Part shown: one piece after another, positions 35,421 through 46,539 of the stretch | Layout of the letters: each line of letters starts with the position of its first letter | Numbering within the stretch: position 1 is the stretch's first letter | Origin: Ricinus communis | Lineage: Eukaryota; Streptophyta; Magnoliopsida; Malpighiales; Euphorbiaceae | Length of the DNA stretch: 64,000 nucleotides | Direction: 5' to 3' | Assembly (NCBI RefSeq): GCF_019578655.1 | Contig: NC_063258.1 | Location: 3,038,001 to 3,102,000, forward strand | Notes under the pieces: generated by a model | What the model was told of the DNA's origin: nothing | Databases searched by the model: none | What the model saw: only the letters and a program-made list of their open reading frames with translations | Program-made: the position numbers and the translations under genes

Positions 35421-35540
35421 CCTCATTCCTATTCATACGTCACCTTATCCTATTTTCTCCTTTTTTTTCTCAAATCCTCTTTTCCTCTTTCTTCATTTCT
35501 CAAACAATTCTTAATCAAATTCCATAAAACCAATTTTAAA

Positions 35541-38086
35541 ATGGCAACATCATCTTCTAGATTCTCCAAACGTATTCCGATCATACCTAATTGGGAGTTC
35601 TCACCACTGATTTTCTGCTAGAATGACCTAGGGCTTGTAAAAGGAGAGGAATTTCCTTTTTATAAAATTGAATACTCATCGGGCATTTTTGATTATTGAA
35701 AAGATATTTTTCCAGGTTTAAGATTTATTTTTGTAACTTATATACTAGATACACGCATTATTTACTCAAAATGCATGAAAGATTATGAAATAATTGAACA
35801 GAACTGTGTGCCCTAACCTATAAAGCCGACCGTCTCTATATAGAGCCGATTTGGCTGTGCGCACAGCTGATCAATTCTGTGTAGTGCCAATTCGGCTTTA
35901 TAGAGTCCGAATCGACCGTGCATGGGCCAAAAATAAGTTTTTAGGGTATTTTATCATAAAAGAACAATAGATTAAAGCCATATTTGCTTCTCTGGAGTCC
36001 TATTGTGTGTGCATTGTGTTTTCATACCTATGTTTGCATTTTTTTCAGAGTGATGTTGTATCAATTCGGTTCATTGAAAAATTTAATGAGGCTTGTGAAT
36101 GGTTTAAGGGGCTCTCAAGCTCTATCTTGAAAAGGATCGGCGGCATCGGCTTTTTTCAGTTTATAGCCACAGTTTCGTCCGTTACTAGGAAGACATATCA
36201 CACCCATGTATACACGTTGCTTGAGAGGTGGATAGACACCACCCACACCTTCCACATCCCGGTGGCTGAGCTAACCCTTTCCCAACTTTCATTTGCTGCT
36301 ATTACAGGGATTGATTTTACAATTACACCTGTACCTTTTGATGAAGCCATTAATGACCAACGCTCCAATGTCTGAGAGCGTTATATCACAAACTTGCTTG
36401 GGTTCTTATCGGTGTGCAAGAACACCCGCTGCATTATTTAGCAGAGCATACCTTTCCATTATAGAGGTGGATCAGATGGATTAGGCTAACCTGGTGTATC
36501 TATTTGGGACTACCTTATTCAGTGACTTAAGAAATTCATTGAACTTTCACTATCCAGTCCCTCTATGGGATCTAGACTAGGTCTCCTCCTACAATTGGGG
36601 GTCAACGGCTCTCATTTATTTATACTATTAGATGGACATTACTGTTTACAGGAGTAAGAGGATTTGCGGCTTTTGGCATGTTGTACATGTAAGTTTAAGT
36701 CTATCTTTTTAATTTTTCCCCTCCTCTTTTATTTGCATCATGACTACTAACTTCTATTTTGTAGGTTTGAGCCTTAAAGATTGGCCTTCTGGTAGGCTCA
36801 CAACCCATATGCACATTACAAGCCTTCTTTCACTTGAGTCGCTGGGGCTCGAGCATAAGCGTCCTATTATAGTGGCTCAGATCCATATGCATTGTATGTG
36901 GATTAACTCCCTAACCTAGGACAAACTAAACAAAATCTGATTAGTCATATTTGCAATTTATGTATATAGGTACTTACCTTTCCAATTTATAAATTCGGAG
37001 TGATTGCTGGGGGAGCATTGTCATTGGAACTCCTAAATGTTCTCTGCCGCTGACCTCGAGCATATGAGGATTTTATTGGCCGGACACGCCCATCAGACAT
37101 GTACATAGGTGAGAGGATCTATGGATGGGAGCAAGGTCCTAATAGACACCGGGTCCCCTTATCTCCACCCCTTTCTATGTTCTGGACAACGAATCTCGCT
37201 AGGGAAGAGCTAACGACATGTTTAGCGGGATATGATGAGCCTGAGGATCTCACTATCTAGTATTGGAGGATAGACTATGCCTTCTTCATTCCTCAACTGC
37301 TAGGGACTGTGCCATTTGACGATGACATTATGGATCAAGTACTTCTTCTAACTTATTTTGAATATTTTATTTTTCTTTATTCTGCTTATTTATCCAACCG
37401 CTTTGTCTATAGTTCATTTGTCGTACCCCTATTGCTCTTAAGCCAACAAAGGAGCGATATACTTGACACTTAAGGCCATCCCATATCTTGGGTTCTTTTG
37501 TCGGTGCTGCCTCCGAAGCACATCCTATAGCCATATCAGATGTGATTTCGAGGAGCATCACATTCTTCCCTGATCCGATGGTCTCATATTACAGTCCTCA
37601 TGGTGCAATAGAGCACTAGCTTGCCACGGAGCACTGCCTCCCGCTAGAGTTTACTCCGAGTACCTGCATACACGTAAGTAACATTCTCCTTTGCATTTTC
37701 ATGTCTCTTTTCCTGAAAGTTTAGTAACACATAATAATAATCACAGGTTCTGAGAGACCAATTTGAGCATGTACATCAATTAGTCAGCACTGCAATGAGA
37801 CAATTTTTCATCCTTAGCCAGGACTGTCGGGTAAAAATGTTAATGAAGTGCAATATCTATGTTTATATGCATGTATGGAACATATTAATTGATATCCTTT
37901 TGGGTTTTCCTCAGAGAGGCTGTGAGAGCTTGCAAGGGCAATGGACGACCAACAACGTCAGATTGATGATGCTCAGCAACGCAGGATTGATACTCTGACG
38001 CTTCAGCTGCTACCTTGCCGACTCAAGGGACTGACACCGATTCAGATAATAGGATGGGAGATTTGGGAGAGAACCCCAACTTTTGA
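35541..38086 (+). pseudogene. O2 antisense ORF P: plant-mobile-domain-like, multi-exon
   Basis: Starts MATSSSRFSKRIPIIP and ends near GDLGENPNF with TGA at 38084-38086. Plant-mobile-domain-like text is clear after 36049: LLERWIDTTHTFHIP, then LSFAAITGIDF and PVPFD. Visible introns: acceptor CAG at 36048; 36689-36764 (GTAAGT...CTAAC...GTAG); 37339-37412; 37674-37746 (GTAAGT...CACAG); 37831-37914. Removing 36689-36764 and 37339-37412 joins readable frames, for example WHVVH to V-stop-ALK where relatives keep Trp. In-frame stops and an indel near the end make it a pseudogene. It is antisense to O2 gag-pol. Proteins of this class occur both as host genes and inside plant transposons. Its role in the element is unknown. 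Confidence 0.75.
35824..35925 (+). repeat. 20-21-bp palindromic-core minisatellite within P region
   Basis: Five units, starting near 35824, 35844, 35865, 35886 and 35904: AGCCGACCGTCTC, AGCCGATTTGGCTGTG, AGCTGATCAATTCTG, GCCAATTCGGCTTTA and AGTCCGAATCGACCG. It lies between the first exon text and the acceptor at 36048, probably in an intron. Confidence 0.7.
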
Positions 38087-38122
38087 TTTTTGTATTTTCT
38101 TTTCACTACTTTTCCTTAAGTA

Positions 38123-39888
38123 TGTTAGAGTATGCCCTAAATACAAAGAGTTGTCAAATGATCTGTGTTAATTTATACATTAAAATTGATGGTATACAAT
38201 TATACTAAAGGCATTGTTCGATTCTAATAGTATGAGTAGTCAAGTATTATTAAGAAACAAACCAAACCGTTAGAGATGAATACCATGGAATGTAAACACA
38301 AATGTAAGAGAAATTATAAAGCGAGTTACAATGATGAGGTTCTCATTACATACGTTCCTAAACTTTATTAATAGTCAATATTTGATCAAGAATTAGATAT
38401 TGATTATTGGATATTGATCAAAAGCTCAACACTACCATAATATGTTATCACTTACTTATGAAGTAAGCAATATGTCTCATAAGGTTAAGGAATAGGGATT
38501 TCGAGATAAGTATAGAGGTGCTTGTTATAAGAACAAGTTCACTAAACACGACCCTATCGAGTAGACCATATGGAATTTACTTCAAGTGTCTATGGACAAT
38601 ACTCTTGTGACAATCATGTAAGACGTGATTCTTAGACTTGAGATAATATTATATTATCTTATATGAGGATTACTATATTTTGATACTATCTTGTGTTCTC
38701 CTATCCATAGAGTGCTCAAGAGATAGTAATTGGGTATACTAAGAGTCATATGAAGATAATAAGTTATCAATACGGAATTCATTGCTCAATGTAATATGTC
38801 ATGGGACCTTATCCTAATGATTCTTGATATGCTTTAGCATGGAAGTCCTTGGCCAAGGTTGTTTGAATGAAGATAATAAAAAGTGTTTCATAGATCTTAT
38901 TCAAGATGCTATATACAATTATCAAGAATGAATATAATTGATTCAATTATAGAGTTGACACTTATATCCATGCTCTATGAATCAATTGGGATAAAAGTAT
39001 AATGAAATGATTGAATTACATTGTGAGATTGTTCACTATAAAGGTTGATTAAAGCACTTTAATCCTTCCTCACATTTAGGTAGTCATGATGCATTGGTAG
39101 ATACCGGTCTTGATCTATGAAATATGAATTATGTTAATTAGAGAATTAACATTGAATTAAAAGGGTTTAATTCATAATTCATTATTCAGTGCTAACATGT
39201 TAGGAACCTTTTGTGTCACACACAAATGAGCTTAAAGTTGAGAGTAAAATGAGACTTAAGATTGGGCTTAAGCTTATAAACATTGGGCCTAATTAAAAGT
39301 TAATTTTAGTTTATTACATATTGAGTTATGATATTCAGCTATAAAGGCTCTATAACTATACTTATGTATTAATTAAGTTAACTTAGTCTAAAAAAGCCCA
39401 ATTAAGACCCAACTTAAAAGTAAGTAAAGCCTTGCTTGTTATAAAACTAGGTTAAAACCCATGTGTATATATATGGAATATGATAGGTGGCTAGGGTTAA
39501 TAGAGGATGCCATAAACATTTAATTAATAAGATTAATTAAGATTCAACCTAGCTTGGAACTAGCATTCACTCCTTATCATCTCCATCTCTCTCTTGTGAA
39601 CGATTGTAAATAGGATATTCCAACTTTGAAGCTTATGTGGATTACCATTAGAGGTTAGTCATTTTAGTAGCTTTAAAGTGCATCAATCATCCTTGAAGAA
39701 TCAAGAATCAATAAAGCAAGACGCACTCCTTGGAATAGGCGGCAAACTCTCTTTGTAAGCCTTCTCCATCTTTTGCTTGTTTTATGTGTTATGACTATCT
39801 AAATCAACGAGATCCTTAGTGAGAATTAAGAAAAAATTTAATTACTTCTGTTGCACATTTCCTTATGTTTTAATTTCAATTTCCAATA
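38123..39888 (+). mobile_element. C1: solo Ty1/copia LTR
   Basis: Starts TGTTAGAGTATGCCC, very like the LTR starts of Angela/BARE-type copia elements, and ends near TTTCCAATA (final CA probably mutated to TA). Flanks AAGTA (38118-38122) and ATGTA (39889-39893) are a possible TSD with one mismatch. No primer site or coding region exists. The tail (CTTTGTAAGCCTTCTCCATC...ATGTGTTATGACTA) recurs at 58985-59175. It sits 36 bp after the stop of P, between antisense ORFs P and Q of O2. Confidence 0.75.
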
Positions 39889-40060
39889 ATGTAAACTTTG
39901 AATCTTTTAAAGATGTATAAAAATTTTGTACTTTTAATGTTAAAATCCCTTTTTTACTCTTCTTCTCCATATTGCACATTTAGGACTTACATAAGACTGG
40001 GGTCCAAGAAAGTGCCTAAAAAGCCCCCAAAAAGCAGACAAACACATGATAATGTCACAC

Positions 40061-40143
40061 AGCCGATTCGGTTGTGTGCTCAATCAATTAGCTCTATGCA
40101 TAATCGATCGGTTGTGTGCTTAGTCGATTCAGCTCTGCTGTTG
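40061..40143 (+). repeat. 21-bp palindromic-core minisatellite upstream of O2 Q
   Basis: Four units at about 40061, 40082, 40103 and 40124, near-exact 21-bp spacing: AGCCGATTCGGTTGTGTGC, AATCAATTAGCTCTATGC, ATCGATCGGTTGTGTGC and GTCGATTCAGCTCTG. It ends about 30 bp before the Q TATA box. Confidence 0.8.
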
Positions 40144-40174
40144 CAGAGTCTGAACTTAACTCTGATTTGAGGTC

Positions 40175-40183
40175 TATAAATAT
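40175..40183 (+). promoter_or_regulatory. TATA box for O2 antisense ORF Q
   Basis: TATAAATAT within CTATAAATATGCGTACACCC, 75 bp before the ATG at 40250. The block is conserved, inverted, at 33777-33784 in O1. Confidence 0.65.
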
Positions 40184-40249
40184 GCGTACACCCCTCACAC
40201 TTCCTCATACACAACTCATTCTTCAAACTGAAAAACATATCCCAGAAAA

Positions 40250-41605
40250 GTGCCAAAAGCCTACAAACCCTTCTTAAAAACCCTAACTAGTGATGATGGA
40301 TCAAACTTGGGAAACTTCATCTTTCATCCTTCAAAGCCATGCAACACACCACGCTTGATTATAGGTTTCTTCATTCTGTTGTCAACTTTTGGTGTCCAAA
40401 AGACCATGTCTTTAGATTCAATAGGTACTATGCCCCATGATTGAAGAGTTCTCTGCCATTTTTGGAAGCCCTATGGATTCTTCTCATCTGATTGCTTTGC
40501 CAAGGGTTGATGATCCTTTTCTTGGAAAACTAGTGGAACGTTTGACATGCCCCTAGCTGAAGTACTTTTCCATTCTGGTTGGTGAGCACATTATCCTTAC
40601 TTCTCTAATCTCTTATTGTGAGAAGAAAGAAAGAGGAACACCCGCTTAGATTAGGATGTTGGGCTTTTGCCTTTATACCCAATTTCTACTGATTTCTTCT
40701 TAAGAAAGGGGAGATATCAAGATCGCTGGTATCATTGATCAAGTAGAGCATGAAATAGATCCTATACCCATCATCCTGCTTCAAACCATTTTTAGGTCAG
40801 ACATGTTCAAAATCCATCAACAGTTTGGAGGTAACCTCATTCTCTTACAGGTATACAACCAAATCTTTTTTCTTTCCTTTATTATTTTTCCCTTAACTTT
40901 TACCTAAGCCGCCCTTCCAGATTTTAAAATTAGCAAGCTTTTTGTCTTAATTTTTAACTAAGCTCGCTTTTCGCTTTTTCAACTTAGCAAACTTTATTTT
41001 TACCTAATATGCCCTTTTGAGTTTTCAATTTAGCTTTCTCTTTCTCTATTCTTTCTTTTCTTTTCTTTTTCTGTCCCTTTTGCAGATTTAGTTCCATGAA
41101 AATCCAAATACTAACCATCCTAAGGAACATCGATAAATACAAGCCAAAGGATGTGCAAGTTCGATAAGTTGTTACTCTGTGGGACCATGATGGTTGGATT
41201 CCTTAGATGAAGGGCATCCCAAATATGCTTATTCGATGGTCTTGTCCCTAGTGGAGAATTAGGCATGTCATACTTAAGGTATATGGGGACCGTGTGCCTT
41301 TACCTGGATTGCGGGCATCCACTTTCTATAGACCTTTAAGACTTTGCTGCCAGTATGGGCAGAAGCAAGGGATTTGGAATTCCTTCCAAAATTTGAAGGC
41401 TTCCCATTTAGACAAGATGGAGAGACTCTAGCCTAGTTGGGACATAGAGCGCAACCTTGACTTCAAAGGTGATTCAATCATAGACGATAACTTTAAAGCT
41501 TGGATCGAGCTTCAAATTACCACTTCTCCTAGATTTGTGAGGTTCAAGAGGACTGGAGAGCTAGCTGCTGATTTTAAAGATGCAGATGCAAAGAGAAGAA
41601 AATGA
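40250..41605 (+). pseudogene. O2 antisense ORF Q, intron-containing
   Basis: Starts MPKAYKPFLKTL. Frames then read FWCPKDHVFRFN-type text (here WCPKDHVFRFN) and, after a frameshift, MIEEFSAIFGSPMDSSHL and LPRVDDPFLGKLVERL. After the intron 40851-41085 (GTATACAACC...CTTTTGCAG) the text includes CRQYGQKQG and ends IELQITTSPRFVRF...DADAKRRK with TGA 41603-41605. It lies between integrase and the position of the 3' LTR, opposite gag-pol. The pattern W..KDHVFRF...EEFSAI resembles the antisense proteins of Tat-lineage elements and loosely the plant mobile domain. Frameshifts make it non-functional. Function unknown. Confidence 0.7.
40905..41035 (+). repeat. Q-intron minisatellite in O2, about 3 units
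   Basis: Repeats with CCTAAGCCGCCCTTCCAG, AACTAAGCTCGC and CCTAATATGCCCTTTTGAG, each paired with AGCAAGC or AACTTAGC-type ends and T-rich spacers. These are the complement of the units in O1 and O5. The intron is 235 bp here against 158 bp in O1. Confidence 0.7.
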
Positions 41606-41811
41606 AAAATATATTTCTTTTTAGATCTCATTCATTTTGCTTAGTACTGTAGCTTAGTTTCTCTTTTTAGTAAGTGCATAAGGTAATAAACAGACATATG
41701 TACGTTTGATGAGAATTCTAAACAATTTACTCATTTAATAGAGGCATTATAATTTCTCATGATACAACTCTTATCATGAGCAAGTCTTCTCAAATTTTCT
41801 AATTGATTATT

Positions 41812-43150
41812 TTCTCTCATTGCCCTGAGTTTTGCCTGACCAGCCCCTTTTGGATTTTTCGATCAACAGGCTAATTTTTCTGTTATATATTATTTTATAC
41901 ATATATTTCTTGAGAAAATCCAAGTTGATTGCCTCGGAGAACTTGTTTCCCTCCAGGTTTGAGATCTTAGCGGCAGTTTTAGGCGGGATTTTCTTTACCA
42001 AGTACGCACCCTTCTAATTAGGCTTGAATTTCCCTCTTGGGTCAAACACAGTAGATCTTGTGTGTTTCAACTCTAAATCTCCAGCTTTAATCTTCCCTGG
42101 CTATCCATTTTTAATACAACTGCATGTGATATAAGGTCTCTCGTGCTCTTTTCATCAATCAGAGCCAACTGTTGATATCTCTGCTTAGCCCATTGGTATT
42201 CTAGTTTTTCTACCTCTAATATAACTCTCAAAGACTTCAGCTCCAACTCTAATGGTAAGACCATTTCAATCATATAAACTAAAGAGTACGGAGTTTGCTC
42301 GGTTAACATTTGCTCAATTGTTCGATACCCCTAAAATGTAATAACTGAAATAACTAATTTTTATGATTCCAAACCATCTTTGAGAGAATTTTCTTTCAGT
42401 TCTTGTTGGCTACTGCCACCGCTTTATTCGCCTGAGGTATGTACAAGGAAGACATGTGATGTTCAATCTTGTATTCCGCTAACAGGTCTACTGTTACGCT
42501 CATAACTACATGCCATTATTAGTTACAACTTGATGTGGGACTCCATATATGTAGATCAAATTTCTCTCTATAAACCTAGCCATTTGTCTTGCCCCATAGT
42601 AGTGAATGACTCAGCTTCAACCCACTTGGAGAAATAGTTGATCGCCACTATAATGTATTTTTGACCATTCAAAGGAGGTTTTATCTCTTCGATGATGTTC
42701 ATTTCTCAAGCTACAAAAGGCCATGGAGATGTCAAGTTATGCAACTCAATGTATAGCTAGCACTCATGATATTTCCTTATTAGAGCTAAACAATATTTTT
42801 CTATTATTAACCAGTAATAACCTTGATGCATAATCTTTCTGGTTAACATTATGCTGTTCATATGAGGCCCACACTCCTTTGTGCATCTCTTCCATCACTA
42901 CCTACACTTCTGATTTACTAACACATTAGAGCTGACACCTAAAGCCATTCTTCTATACAACACTCCTTCATGGCTGAGGTAATTTCTAGCATGTATCCAC
43001 AGCACGTACCTTTCCTTTGAAGTTGCTTCATCATGATATACCTTGTCTTCTATAAACCTCTTTAGATCGTAGAACCAAGGCTTCTCTTCTAGTCCCATTT
43101 GAACTTGTATTGCCCGATTTTCTTGATAACAAGGTGCTCCTGACTTCACG
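41812..43150 (-). pseudogene. O2 integrase, catalytic residues lost
   Basis: Minus-strand integrase of the Tat/Ogre type. N-terminal text includes LWIHARNYLSHEGVLYRRM. The catalytic core has KYIIVAINYFSKWVEAE (Asp to Asn, codon near 42637-42639), PHQVVTNNGM (second Asp to Asn, near 42520) and PQANKAVAVANKN (Glu to Ala, near 42411). The usual D,D,E triad is therefore N,N,A. After YSLVYMIEMVLPLELEL the C-terminus ends ISNLEGNKFSEAINLDFLKKY near 41895. Stops and frameshifts break it elsewhere. The same family text, with different damage, is in O1. Confidence 0.85.
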
Positions 43151-43575
43151 ATCACCAACGGTTTCATTAGAAGTTGCGAGGGGTTATCCCACATCGCTGA
43201 TAAGGTAGATAGCACATCCGCTATTTGATTCTCATCTCGCAGCAAGTGTATGAACAAACATTTAGAAAAATTGCAAATCAAAATCCTGAGGTAATTAACA
43301 TATGGCTTCAATCTTTCCTCTTTCACATCTCATTCCTCAATGGCTTGTCGGATCACTAGCATGGAATTCCCATATACCATCAGCTGCTTTGCTCTTGCTA
43401 CCACGACTGCTTTTAATCCAAATAAACATGCTTTGTGCTCCATCATGTTATTACTTACTTTGAAATCCAATCTCTTCACCATAGGTAACATTTTTCCTTT
43501 AGGCATAATTATAACTACCCCGAACCCTGCACCTCTTGTGTTTACAATTCCATCAAAGTACATCTTCCACTCTTG
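43150..43575 (-). pseudogene. O2 second RNase H (archaeal-type) domain
   Basis: Reads MYFDGIVNTRGAGFGVVII, then SNNMMEHKACLFGLKA and QLMVYGNSMLVIRQAIEE, followed by LRILICNFSKCLFIHLLRDEN. This is the additional RNase H (aRNH) that Tat/Ogre-lineage elements carry after the ordinary one. The first catalytic Asp (YFDG) and the Glu (MEHKAC) are present; the next Asp (usual YGDS) is Asn. Confidence 0.85.
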
Positions 43576-43639
43576 AATTTTAATTGCCCCTAGATTCTTA
43601 TCAAGGAACTCTAAATCCTAAAGGTCATCTCCTTCAATT

Positions 43640-45010
43640 GCTTTCTAAGCTAAAAACTCTGCTACAGCCCTACCCTTGACTACCTTCTTTGTGATGTACT
43701 CGATGTCAAATTCTGTTAGGAGTACTAACCATCTAGCCAGCTTTTTTGTAAGAGACGAAGCTTCAAACAGGTATTTCAGTAGGTCTATTTTCGAAATTGC
43801 TTGCACTTTATAAGATTGGAAATAATGTCTCAACTTTCTCATAGCTCATATCATGGCTAGACATGTCTTCTTTATAAGGTTATGATTCTCATAAGGCAGC
43901 AACTTCTTATTGAGATAATAGACTGCATGTTCTACGTCATTAGGCCCATACCGCGTCACCATCGCTCCTATGGCTTCCTCTTCCAAGGCCAAGTATAGAA
44001 TTAATAGTTTTCCATCCTTCGGCAGCTCTAGTACTAGTGGCTTCATTAGATACCCTTCAGTCTTGTCAAAGGCTTTTTGACAGTTTTCATCCCATACAAC
44101 GGGTTTATGTTTCCTCAAGAGTTTGAATATAGGTTCACAAACCATTGTGAGCTTGGAAATAAATTAGTAAATGTATTGTAGACGTCTTAGAAATCCTCAG
44201 ACTTCTTTCTTTATCTTTGGTGTTGGCATTTCTTGAATAGCCTTAACTTTATCCGGATCAATCTCTATTCCCCATTGACTCACTATATACCACAACAGCT
44301 TTCCCGATGTTACTTTGACTACACTCTTCTTCAGATAAGCCTTAGATTATACCTTTCCACTCATCCTAAGAACTTATCAAGAGCCTAAAAATGCCCCTTC
44401 CCTTGTCTTAGACTTTATCATCATGTCATCTACAAATACCTCTACCTTATTGTGCATCATGTTGTGAAACAAGGTGGTAGCTACTCTTGAATAAGTTGCC
44501 CCTCATTCTTTAATCCAAAAGGTACAACCTTATAGCAGTATGTCCCCTATTCAGTGATGAACGATGTCTTTAACTTGTCTAGTACTGCCATCATGATCTG
44601 GTTGTATCCGGAGAAAGCATCAATGAAAGAGTACATAACATTTAAAGTTATGTTATCAACTATGATGTCTATGTTAGGAAGAGGGAAGTCATCCTTAAGG
44701 CATACCTTATTTAGGTCCCGATAATATACACATATTCTTACTTTACCATCCTTTTTCCAAACCTTGACAATGTTTGCAACCATTCGAGATAATCAATTAC
44801 ATCGAGGAAATCAGCTTTTAACTTCTTCCCAAATCTTCTCTGCCCATTCCGGCCTTAGCCTTCTCATTTCTACTTGATTAGCTTGATGTGCGATAGGTTG
44901 GGATGTGGTACTCTGCTATCTTTTTATCTAACCCTAGCATGTCGTCGCAGGACCAAACAAATATCTCTTTCCTTTCTTTATTATTTTCTCTAATTCTCTT
45001 ATTTTCTCAA
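43640..45010 (-). pseudogene. O2 reverse transcriptase and RNase H
   Basis: Minus strand. RT text: VRICVYYRDLNKVCLKDDFP, PNIDIIVDNI, MYSFIDAFSGYNQIMMA, then VPFGLKN and KVEVFVDDMMIKSKTR with the catalytic box FVDD (44424-44446), a conservative change from YVDD. Connection and RNase H: MVCEPIFKLLRKHKPVVW...AFDKTEGYL, LYLALEEEAIGAMV, VYYLNKKLLPYE, then LARWLVLLTEFDIEY and VVKGRAVAEFLA. Frames are broken several times. These domains copied element RNA into DNA; order and text fit Tat/Ogre. Confidence 0.9.
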
Positions 45011-45129
45011 AAGTTAATCATGAGCTATTACATTGTCCCTTGAATTTTCATTTGTGCTTAAATTAAATGAATCAATTTGTATGGAATTGATGTCAAACAT
45101 GCATATGTCATGATTATCAAAATGCACAC

Positions 45130-46240
45130 CACCATTAGGAAAATATCACACAAGCAAAAATTTTATTGATATCATTGATCTTTGAAATAAAAGAAACATC
45201 ATCTTCATAAAGGTTGGATGCTATTACATCGTCATATAATACATCAATGATTTGATCCTCTATCAGGGCAGCTAGTTCTTGTTGAGTCAGCTTCTCAGGT
45301 GGAGCAGCAAATTCTTCTAGCTTCAGCTCCTCAACCTTGGTGGTGACCTTTTCATAGACTTCCTTAATGCTCAACTTGACCATCCTGTCGACAATTAGAT
45401 TCTTCAATATCTTAAATCCCAGCACCTCAGCCTTAGCTATTATAACATGTTTAGGCTCCCAAAGTAAGTCTTGTACTCTTAGACAAATATGTCTTTTAGA
45501 GTCTTATCCTTTGGCTTGCCCTCATCTTCATCCTCATAGTAACCCAACCATGTTAAATCTTCTGAACTTTGAAGTCTGGCAGCTCTGTAATACCCTGCTG
45601 GTTCTTTCTTACCCTATTCCAGGCATGAAATCCATCCTTTTGAACATATTGGCTACTTTAGGATTCATGTAGTCCTCGTAGACAACATCAAGTTAGAATC
45701 CAGTAGGGGCTTCCAGCTCCTTAATAGCTTCTTGAATAGCCGAGACAATCTTACCACCTTTAACGTTAATGGTTATTTCACCTTCACGAGGGAACTTGAC
45801 CTTCTGATACAGAGTGGAAGGAACTCCTCCTAAGGCATGGAACCACGATCTTTCTAATAACAACACAAAAGTTATTGAGATGTCCAAAATAGTTAATTCC
45901 ACTCAGGATTCAATAGGATCCGTCTTTACCGATGCTGAGAACGTTCCTTCCACGTCTCTCTTTATCTCATCATAGGCTTTTATCACCATATCTGATGGCT
46001 TTAGGTTTTTGCAGTCATCCTAGCATAGGGAGTATGTGAGAAGGACATACGTTGATGGTTAACCCATCATCTACCATCACATATGGGGTCCTTTTCCCCT
46101 TAACTTCTATTGCTATATAGAGAGCCTTATTGTGGTCTTTTCCTTCGAGTGGTAAGTCTTCATATGAGAAAAAGTGATCATTTTGATGGTCTTGTCAACT
46201 GAAAGAGACCTCCAATATCAAACCTTAGCATCGACTTTGC
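45130..46240 (-). pseudogene. O2 aspartic protease and linker to RT
   Basis: Minus strand. LPLEGKDHNKALYIAIEVK leads to the active-site block VMVDDGLTINVCPSHIL. Tat proteases normally read D-[ND]-G-S; here Ser is Leu. Then LDISITFVLLLERSWFH...PSTLYQKVKFPREGEITI (45693-45902) is the conserved end of the domain. The segment 45135-45425 (VLGFKILKNLIVDRMVKL, LAALIEDQIIDV) is the acidic linker before RT, shared with O3. Confidence 0.85.
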
Positions 46241-46539
46241 CTGAGGGCTGTCCCAATAAATCTTCATATTCATATTAAGGAAGTTACTCAACTTGCCATT
46301 CTCCATAGTTAATCAAGTCTTGGATGTCATGCTTGAGACGGTTGCACTAGTTCGTCATATGCTCGAAAGCCTGGTGATACTCACAATACTGACCATCGTG
46401 GGGTTTATGATTATTCTTAGGTAACTGGGCTTGAGTTTCCTATTCATTTTAGGTGACGGAACACCACAAATAATGATGCCCTCAGCTCGATGAAGGTTCT
46501 TTGTTGGCTATCTGGCTTGATTTCTAGTTTTGGCTTAAG

